The notes below the pieces were generated by a model. That model did no database searches and was not told the DNA's origin. It saw only the letters and a program-made list of their open reading frames with translations. Source: Tolypocladium sp. Sup5 PDA-1 (taxonomy: Eukaryota; Ascomycota; Sordariomycetes; Hypocreales; Ophiocordycipitaceae). Taken from it: a stretch of DNA of 64,000 nucleotides. Positions 56,232 through 64,000 of the stretch are shown piece after piece; within the stretch, counting starts at the first letter, position 1; the number at the start of each line of letters is the position of its first letter. The stretch covers positions 145,995-209,994 of the forward strand of contig JPHH03000055.1 in the NCBI GenBank assembly GCA_000750105.3, in the 5' to 3' direction. Position numbers and translations under genes: made by a program.

Positions 56232-59200
56232 ATACCTCCGAGCACTTGGACAGGCCGTGTGACGATTATCACGGCTGCAAAGCAGCTGCATGTCGAACCG
56301 CCGCAGCCCTGCAGCCCACAGACGGCAGAATGTGGCTGTAGGAGCGCCCGCACTGCCCAAGGCGGCAACAAGATGCATGGCTGATGTGCGCAGGCTTAGT
56401 GGCCGTTTTCTGCTTCCGCCGTGGACAATCGGAGCGGGAGTGGGGACGGGGAGATGCGGGCAGGCTCACCCTTGCACCAGCGACGGAAATGTGAGATGCT
56501 CGCAGATCGATCCGAGCAGTCCTCCGTCCGTCGTTGATGCCAATGGCCTGACGTCGGCAAGACGAGGAGGCGTCGAGCCTGCAGGCGAGTCGCGACCCTA
56601 CCACGGTACTCGACAGGCGTCGCAGCACCAGTACTCGTAGTGGTGCCTTTTCTCGCACGGCCCGCACCTGGGTATGTAGTGTCACCACACGGCGAGCGAT
56701 GGAGCGAAGCCCCGAGAGTTGAGTTGTGTTGGCTTCCATTACGGAGCACGGAGTACGGAGTACGTACTGACATGAGAGCTGGCGCCGAACCGCTTCCTCT
56801 GTTTGCTCGCTGTGGCACGCTGTAGCGCCGCTTTTCGACCCATCCATCTCGTCCTTCGGCCAGGGCGGAACGTGTCGCACTGTCGCACCCTCCCACCACT
56901 TCGACGAGTGTCTGCACGACGACTGGACGGGGGCGGTGCGTGGTGCTAAGCCAACCCCTCCACCCTGACTTTAACCTTGCCTCTCCAGGGAGACATGGTA
57001 GCCGCACCTCATGGCAGTACGGCGCATCCCTTGTGAAGGTCCGATGGCTGGCTCTTGTCTCGTCGACAGCCTGACTGAGAATACGGAGCTTGGGACAGGG
57101 CGACAGGCGGCCTGGGGGTGCTGCACGGGCAAGACGGCGAGAACGGGGCAGAGCGATGAATGAGGCCATCATTATCTCGCCTGCCCCTCTCTTCCGACAC
57201 GACGCCCACTCGCAGCCAGGCCATGGTGCTCGCCTCTGCAGCCCGCTGCAGCGAGAAGCGAAGGAGATGGCAGTACATACGGATGCCGCGTACATGAAAA
57301 TAGACGAGCCTACAGGTTCTCGGGAAAGCTCCGAGGGTTTGGATGCGCTGCAGAGTGCTGACGCTGATGCTTGAAAGGTGGTGACTGTCGGCTTCGGTAG
57401 CGCGTGGTGGTTGGGTACGTTGACACATGGCCCCGGCGACAGGTGGGGGCGACGAGCGGCCCAGGTACAACTCTGGCTGCTGCTGCCTGCAGATTGGCGG
57501 CTGGGCTCACGCTACTTGGCTGTTTCCATTGGCCTCCATTTGCGTGAGGAGTCGGCCGGGCGTTGAGACTTTGCGAGTGCTCCCTGGCTTGCAGCGCCGA
57601 TGAGCACGCTGCGAGCTGTGACTCGTGAGCCCGTAACGAAAACCGTTGCCCTGTTGCCGCTGGACGGTTCGCTGGGCGCCTTTGCGCACCCCCCGCCGTG
57701 CTGCGATTTGGCCCTTGGGGGGCCCAAAACGGGCCCTGCTCTTGCGAGTCCTTGGCCCTACGAGTATGCCACTCCCCCGCTCCCCCACCCCCCCCAAAAA
57801 ACCCTCCGTCCTCAGCGCAGCGCAGCACGCGCAGCGCCTGGGCAGCCAGGGGCGTGCAGCGGGCCTTGTTGGGCGGCTGCCGGAAACAGGTCGTTCTCGG
57901 GAGCACCGCGGCTCAGCCAGCGAGAAGCTTGTCGCCCCCCCGGTCGCCTGCCACGCTTCGGGCTGAGCGATTCGCCGTGGCCAAGCAGATTGGCAGAGCG
58001 GGTGGTAAGCGTCTACGGATAGGGCAGCGCCAGATCTGGAGCCGAGCCCCGATTCGAGGCAGCCAGGCTCACCTGCACATCGACTTAGGCCTTGTCGTGT
58101 GCAGGCGCAGGTGCAGGGCATGAGGTGCAGGCACACGGGCTCACTGACAGGGCCTCCAGGGCGGCGATACTGGCTGCCCTGCCCGGGTGCAAGGCTTCCA
58201 TATTGCCGCGAAGGCGTCCAGCAGTATCCGTACTCCGTACTGTACACGTACCTCTTCTTACCCGTACAGTATCAGTGCTGGTAATGCTGGACTCGAAGGC
58301 ACTTTGCGCTTGCAGGGTTCCATTGGCTGTGGCTGTGGTGGCCCACGCTTCAAGCCTTCAAGCCTCCATCCATGATCCATCCTTGCCATCCATCTCCCCC
58401 CCCCCCTCCAACAGCCCCAGGGCCACGTTCCCTGACGCCCATGCCCACCCCCGAAGTCTGTCGGTGTTAGGCCTAGCGCGAACTGGCTACAGCCGTCCGG
58501 GGGGGGGTTCCGTACGCGTGGTGAGTGGGTGGCACGGTGAGGGCCACGGTACCTCTAGCGGCCACTGAAGGATCAGTCGGGTCGGGTGGCATTTGATGTC
58601 ACTGTTGCGCCGCTGCACACGCAGGCGGTACCTGGTCGCCTTTTTGCGTCCTCTGTATTATAGCCGGCCCTGCTGGGGCGCTCAGCGTTCGTCTCCCGCT
58701 CCCGTCTCTGAAGAGCTCAATTCTCAATTCCACCCCATCTCGCTGCCACACTTTGCCTCGCATTGCCCTCCACTCACTCCCATCCCGTCCTCAACCTCTC
58801 TCCCACATCTCCCTCATCCTGTCTCTCTCTCTTAGGTTTTCTCTCCTCCCCCAAAACCGCCGCTCCTGGTCGTAACCACGCCTTTCGTACCGTCATCGCA
58901 GACTTCGCCTCGGAAACGAAACTATAGATGGTGCAGTCCTGGGCCGCTGGAACACTCGACTGCAGCTCGCCACCCCAACCCACCCGCCTCCCTCTCGAGG
59001 GATCTCGGCTTTCCTCTGTCCCGTCCCTCTCGTTTTCCCACCTGCGTCTCGACAAGCATCGCTCGCCCAATTGCTCGAGTTGCGCCCGTCTGTTTGTTCG
59101 AGGTCGGCTTCCCGTGTGGCTTAACGATTTTCGTGTTCCCCCCCATCGTCTCGCTTCCAGACCAAAGGCAGGACGCAAGTCGACAAACACCAGCTTCACA

Positions 59201-59342
59201 CGCCCGCGCGACCAAAACTTTTCCGTACACCTCTGCGCCTTCTCGCAGGCGCTCGGCACCCTCATCTGCTCTCGACCCTCGTCTTCCATTCCAAACTCGA
59301 AGTGACTCGGAAGTGAAGCCCTCGTTGTTTCTCTCTCGCGAC

Positions 59343-60974
59343 ATGACCACTTCGATGGAGACGCAATCTCAGCAGCATCACCATCGGCCCTCGACCGCCA
59401 AGGCTGCAGGCCTGACAAATATCCTCAACAAGGATGACCACCCGCCAACTCACAGTGCTCCCCCACACCAGCTGCGCGACTCGGGATTCTATTCGACAGC
59501 TGAGGCGTCTAGCAAACGTATGTCGTGAACTGCTTCCTGCCCCCCCTCCGCGCCCCCTTTTGCTCACAGTGGCCCGCGCAGACACCTCGGCCGCCTCGTT
59601 CAGCGTCAACGGGTTGAGCCCGACCGGCTCAGGGTACCAGTCGTCGTCTACGGACAAGACGCCTTCCCCTGTCGCCTCTAACATGGTGCCTCAGGCCCTC
59701 GTTTCGCCCTCCGCGAGCAACATGAGTGTCGCTTCGATGGTCTCGCCCACGAGCCCCGGTGGCATCGATCAGCGCCGATTCGATCGACCGACTTCGCTCG
59801 AGTCGCAGGGCCAGAATGGAGCTACTTTGGGCGAGAATCTCGCCGTCGGATCCGCGGCTGCGCGACGGGAGAGTGTAGATAGTCGAATCAACCAGGGCTT
59901 CAGCGACATGCGACTAGGAGGCTCCCCGTACACCAGCAACAACCAGTCGACGATCTCGATTCAGAACACCCTTCACTCCCAGCGAAACCCCCGTCCCGGG
60001 CTCGAGGCACTGTCCGTGCACCGGATTTCCAACGGCTACCAGCCGAGCGCAGAACGCAACCCAGAACCTAAGACGATCAAGACTGCGCCTGCTATCACTG
60101 GTCCTGCCACTGGTCACATTGCCCGAGCCGCGGAGCCGACTAAGGGTCAGGCATGGGCTTTCCCGGAGGAGGAGATTCAGAGGGTCCCGCCCCCTGGCCG
60201 GTACGATGATTCACGGCGGAGCAGCATCACCGAGTCGATTGCTAGCAGCCAATTCACTACGGAATCTCGGTTACCGCCAGGCCAACGCCGGCTGGATGAC
60301 GGCCCCGAGCTCGCCCGCATGTCCCAGAACTCTGCCGAGTTCCCGCCGGTGCACCACCACACAATGCAGCACAAGCAGCTCAGCGACCTCCAGGCTGAGG
60401 AAGGCAACCTCCCTGCTGGAGCGCAACCTTACAGCCGGACCCCAGAGCTGAGAGTGAGCCACAAGCTCGCTGAGCGGAAGCGGCGAACAGAGATGAAGGA
60501 GCTATTCGATCAGCTGCGGGACCTGATGCCGCAAGAGCGTGGATCAAAAGCCTCGAAGTGGGAGATTTTGACCAAAGGTAATTCCTCCACGATATGTACT
60601 TGATGATAGCCTCAAAACTGACCGCTCTCGCTCAAGCCATTGCGGAGCACCAGAGACAGACCGACCACATCCGGCTGCTGCAATCGCACTACAACACGGC
60701 TCTGGCCGAAAACGAGATGCTCCGTCGCGAGATGCATGGCCTCAGGATGGACGGCGCGCATTCGGCGGGGCACGCCCAGCAAGGCCCGCCACAGCCACCA
60801 CCGCAGAGCTCGCAGTCCGGGTCCTACGCTGCCGACCCGTACGCCAACTCGAACCGGACAGAGCTGCCACCGCTGCGCTCGATCAGCAACAACATCCCCA
60901 ACGGGCCGGATTCGATGACTGGCGTCCAATACGAGGCGCCGCGAGTCAACGGCTACCGGCCCGAGAGATACTGA
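59343..60974 (+). CDS. bHLH (leucine-zipper-like) transcription factor
   Basis: Exons 59343-59517, 59570-60577 and 60637-60974 give 506 residues. The N-terminal 350 residues are Ser/Pro/Gln-rich and low complexity, with phosphorylation-prone SP sites. A basic helix-loop-helix begins near 354: SHKLAERKRRTEMKELFDQL carries the His-Glu-Arg pattern of E-box (CANNTG) binders. The loop (MPQERGSKASK) is followed by WEILTK, joined across the third-exon junction to AIAEHQRQTDHI, then a helix with leucines at heptad-like spacing (LLQSHYNTALAENEMLRREM) that extends the dimer. The protein resembles the filamentous-fungal HLH group annotated as GlcD gamma; no target is known to me. Intron 1 has two in-frame acceptors 12 nt apart (exon 2 starting at 59570 or 59582), so two isoforms are possible. 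The ATG at 59343 follows CTCGCGAC; a second in-frame ATG lies four codons on. Confidence 0.9.
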
Positions 60975-62466
60975 GCGAGCTGCCACTTGACCACACAATC
61001 CTTTACGGCCACACTCGCAATTTCCTATGTCCAACCAAACACACGACTGAACGACAGGCAGCAGGGTATGATCGCCTAAAACGGCACGGTCGCTTGCTGG
61101 AGCCGGAGACACGAGTTCCCCGACGCAGCTCTCATCATCATCACAACCTATATTCGAGGCCGACAAGGCTTCGCTGTGTTACTAGAGGCATTTTCACTTT
61201 CGAGTCCTTTTCTCTTGGTCGAGTTTTTTGGTTGCCAGGGTGGCGGCCACTGTACAACTGCTGCCAAAACCGCACGACACGACACCACTCGCGCTATCGG
61301 TGGTTAGTCGACTTTCGACGTCTGTTGCCTGTTGCGGAATTTTGATTTCATGCTTCACCCGACACATTGTCGCGACAGTGGAGACGCATGTTGCTGCTGT
61401 CTTGTGTCAGATACGGGACCGGTAATTTTCGAAGTTGGGAGGATACAAGCATGGTGCATGGCTGGAAAGGGCCCGTTGCGGGGACCCGAGTTCACGGACG
61501 GCGGGCGGGTGGGATTCTTTTCAGGGACACGGGGAAAGCCATGGGGGGCCGAGAGGCAGCTGCATATACCCATTTGCTGAGGTAGGGGGCTAAGGGAGGA
61601 GAAAACGGAAAATGGACGTTCAAGGGAGAGAGAGCATTGGACGCTGTTTGGATGATTGCATCGGGGTGGTGCGGGAAATGGTGCGATGTACGGAGTAACT
61701 GTCCACAATTTCGATGGTAATTGATATGGCCACCAGAAAAGTTACTTGACGACTTGAGAGAGACTCGAGAGAGCGAGCTGGTGCGATGATGACTCGTGTG
61801 TCTGGGAGAATGAGCGTCTGACGCCATCCAGCTGCCGGCGAGGAACCGGTGTGAAGTCAAGATTGGCCTGTGATGGGATGGCGCATGGAGCCACGTGGGA
61901 CGAAGCGCCGTGGAGTCATCAGCTCCGGCCACGACCCCGGCGCCAAGGGTCTGACGGCAGTTCAAACAAAGACCCAGGACTACGGATACAGTAACTCGTA
62001 CAGCTGCGTATTCGTACCCGGGGCCCAGGCCGCCGCGCGTGTGGAGCTGTGCAGGGCCTCCGGGACGGGCGGAGTTGCGGAGTTGCGGACTCTGGCGAGG
62101 CCGTTGCTGCGCTGCCCGGGCGGAGTTGGGGGCGCGGAGTTTGCGGGGGCGGTTGAGAACCCGAGCCCGAGGCGGCGCGTAGTGGGATGGAAGTTGGGAA
62201 CGTCAGCCGCTGGATACCTTAGGCGGGAGGTTGCTGATCAATTCGCTGGTGAAGGTTTCGGTAGTGCGCTGTGCCGCACGTTGGCCTTGCATGGCAAGGG
62301 GATGTTTCCTCTCCCCGGCGAACCTCCATTCTCCATCTTTGCTCTTCTCCCCGGGTGTGAATTTTCCCCGTCGTCAATGGTACTGGTGTTGTGAGGCTTG
62401 GAAAGAAAGGCCTTCATCTCACACCTCAATCTTGCGACCAGGCTTGAGACGACCTACGAAGTACGA
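60975..62466. other. Intergenic between bHLH and Zn2Cys6 genes
   Basis: About 1.5 kb. The left part should be the bHLH 3' region and the right part the promoter of the Zn2Cys6 gene. GTAC-type motifs occur near 61688-61697 and 61980-62020. The open frame at 61870-62394 has no motif and is not accepted as a gene. Confidence 0.55.
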
Positions 62467-64000
62467 ATGATCGACGCCGACATGGACCCCTTCGGCAACC
62501 TCCTCAACTCGCGCAACGAGGACCGCGCCGCCGCCGCCGCCGCCGCCGCAGCGTCGCGCCAGAAGAGCTGCAACGCCTGCGTCCGGGGCAAGCGCCGCTG
62601 CGACAAGCGCACGCCGCGGTGCTCGCGATGCGCCGCCAAGGGCCTCGACTGCGCGTACCAGCGCATGCCGCCTCCTTCTCATCCCCATACGCAACCGCCA
62701 GCCACGGGTTGCTCCTCGGCCTCCTCAGTCGCCGCCGCCGACTCGTCGTCGTCGTCTTCCGCCTGCGTGCCCGAGTTCGACATGGGCTTCGACATGGACA
62801 GCCTCGGCGCCGACACGAGCCCCGAAAGCCTGCACGCGGACGTGGGCGGCGTGGGCATGCTGAGCGGCGCGGGCGGGCTTGACTTTTCCATCGTGGACCT
62901 GATGAACGCGTCCGGCTCGGGGTCCGAGATGTGGAATCTGCAGGGCTACGGCGAGAACAAGATGGACCTCCCGCCGCTGCCGTCTGGCCCTCCCGCGGCG
63001 CCGCCGACGCCTCTGTCCCAGCAGCAGCAGCAGCAGCCGATCCGCGACCTCTCGCTGCTCAAGTCCAACGACCAAATGTGCCTCGACGTCGACCCGCTGC
63101 AGGTGCACGACCCGCGCACGCGCATTGGCTTCATCGTGCACTTCCTGACCTCGCTGCACGGCACGTTCGCCCACACGCGCGCGCTGCCATTTGTGCACCC
63201 GCGGCTGTGGACGGCGCAGCTGCCCAAGGCGATCCTGGCGGCCTTCTCGGCGGCGACGGCGTACGGCGCGCGCTCGCCGGCCAACAAGGCGTGGACGATG
63301 CGCCTCGTCGCCGACGCGGCGCGCGAGATCCACCGCGAGGGCGAGCGCGCGGCGACGCCCGGCGACAAGCTGGCGCGCGTGCAGGCGCTGACGGTGCTCA
63401 ACTCGGTGCGCATGTTCGACGGGGACGTCGGGCTGCGGGCGACGGCGGAGCGCGAGATGACCGTTTTACTGACGTGGATCAAGGAGCTCGAGGGCGTCAA
63501 GGACGAGCTGGAGGCGGAGACGAGGGCGCAGAGGGGCGCGCTGCGGGAGCAGCCCAAGAGCTGGGAGGTTTGTTGCTACCTTACTTTGGGCGAAGCGGTT
63601 GTTGTTGAGGAGGGCTTGCTGACCCATATTCGCAGAGCTGGATCTTCCTCGAGAGCACGCGGCGGAGCATCATGGCCGCGTACGCCTTCCTGTGCCTCGT
63701 CTACGTCCTCAAGTCGGAAGAGCGTGCGTCCCCTCTGCGACACAGCCCCTTTATGCTCGCCGTATGCTAACACATGCTGTGCTTCTAGCCGACTGCGAAA
63801 TGTGGAGCGATTCGCAGAGCTTCACGGCGTCCAGGCACCTCTGGGAGGCGAACAGCAGTGTCGAGTTCTACCGCGCGTGGCGCGACAAGCCGCAGTACTG
63901 GATCGAGAACCTCGTCTTCAAGGACTTTTGGATGTACGGTCGGCCGGCGGACCTGGACGAGTTTACGCGGCTGATGCTCACGTCGTACGTACCATCCCCC
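62467..64000 (+). CDS. Zn2Cys6 transcription factor with fungal-specific TF domain, 3' end outside window
   Basis: Visible exons are 62467-63567, 63636-63723 and 63789 onward; a GTACGT donor at 63985 suggests exon 3 ends at 63984. About 460 residues are visible. A short N-terminus with nine alanines (21-29) precedes the zinc cluster Cys35-X2-Cys38-X6-Cys45-X6-Cys52-X2-Cys55-X6-Cys62 (SCNACVRGKRRCDKRTPRCSRC). A Ser/Asp-rich, possibly activating linker contains a polyglutamine run near 195. From about 215 the sequence becomes helical (RTRIGFIVHFLTSLHGTFAH, LPFVHPRLWTAQLP) and resembles the fungal transcription factor regulatory domain. Removing the introns joins KSWE to SWIFLESTRRSIMAAYAFLC and SEE to PDCEMW without breaking frame. 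The target pathway is unknown. GC content at third positions is very high compared with neighbouring genes. Confidence 0.88.
   Translation, partial: MIDADMDPFGNLLNSRNEDRAAAAAAAAASRQKSCNACVRGKRRCDKRTPRCSRCAAKGLDCAYQRMPPPSHPHTQPPATGCSSASSVAAADSSSSSSACVPEFDMGFDMDSLGADTSPESLHADVGGVGMLSGAGGLDFSIVDLMNASGSGSEMWNLQGYGENKMDLPPLPSGPPAAPPTPLSQQQQQQPIRDLSLLKSNDQMCLDVDPLQVHDPRTRIGFIVHFLTSLHGTFAHTRALPFVHPRLWTAQLPKAILAAFSAATAYGARSPANKAWTMRLVADAAREIHREGERAATPGDKLARVQALTVLNSVRMFDGDVGLRATAEREMTVLLTWIKELEGVKDELEAETRAQRGALREQPKSWEVCCYLTLGEAVVVEEGLLTHIRRAGSSSRARGGASWPRTPSCASSTSSSRKSVRPLCDTAPLCSPYANTCCASSRLRNVERFAELHGVQAPLGGEQQCRVLPRVARQAAVLDREPRLQGLLDVRSAGGPGRVYAADAHVVRTIP

Larger units (their letters stand above)
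49032..59342. other. Gene desert of about 10.3 kb
   Basis: No recognisable coding region on either strand. Long frames such as plus 54986-55933 and minus 56396-57295 have no motif, no splice logic and a composition expected of GC-rich noncoding DNA. The stretch holds the second copy of a 19-bp direct repeat (53673-53691), a perfect 16-bp palindrome (56216-56231), and GTAC-type motif clusters near 52440-52460, 54125-54160, 55765-55800, 56740-56770 and 58220-58270. The final 700 bp are pyrimidine-rich and probably form the promoter and leader of the bHLH gene. Confidence 0.65.

Noticed and set aside
56396..57295. 299-residue minus-strand open frame
   Set aside because: Same reasons; rich in Arg and Ser as expected from random GC-rich sequence, and it runs through GTAC-type repeats at 56744-56770.

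Overview
The window looks like nuclear DNA of a filamentous ascomycete, most likely a Sordariomycete and plausibly Hypocreales. Supporting signs are GC-rich coding DNA, short GT-AG introns (about 50-120 nt in most genes), two Zn2Cys6 regulators, a DUF7707-type GPI protein and a clear set of single-copy ascomycete housekeeping genes. I recognise 12 protein-coding genes with good support plus one doubtful small ORF. There is no convincing tRNA, rRNA, CRISPR array, intact transposon or secondary-metabolite cluster. All splice sites were placed by eye from GT/AG signals and reading-frame continuity.

Layout from left to right: (1) RRP44/DIS3 exosome nuclease (minus, C-terminus cut off by the window edge); (2) a 9-kb gene-free stretch with homopolymers and simple repeats; (3) an RSC7/SWP82-family chromatin-remodelling subunit (plus, with two unusually long repeat-bearing introns); (4) a multi-C2H2 zinc-finger protein (minus); (5) an AT-richer segment with a 22-bp tandem triplication and an orphan basic ORF; (6) DPB4, the histone-fold subunit of DNA polymerase epsilon (minus); (7) a single-pass membrane protein of unknown function (minus); (8) a 10.5-kb gene desert; (9) a secreted GPI-type cysteine-rich protein (minus); (10) an F-box protein (plus) converging on CYS3 cystathionine gamma-lyase (minus); (11) a UPC2-like Zn2Cys6 factor (plus) converging on RPF2 (minus); (12) PEX5, the peroxisomal PTS1 receptor (plus), divergent from RPF2; (13) a second 10-kb desert; (14) a bHLH factor (plus); (15) the start of a second Zn2Cys6 factor (plus) that runs off the right edge.

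The genes do not form one pathway. Two are ribosome-synthesis genes (RRP44 for rRNA processing and RPF2 for 5S RNP assembly). They share a TTATCGATA element about 100 bp upstream of their start codons, which is the most interesting regulatory signal here. CYS3 has an exact match to the Neurospora CYS3 bZIP consensus about 530 bp upstream. RSC7 and DPB4 belong to chromatin and replication machinery, and five genes are probable DNA- or chromatin-binding regulators. The gene-poor stretches are rich in short GTAC-centred palindromic motifs (TACGGAGTAC, TACTTCGTACGAAGTA and relatives) that I did not see iterated inside the coding regions.

No clearly new multi-gene system is visible. The novel signals are mainly regulatory and repeat-like.
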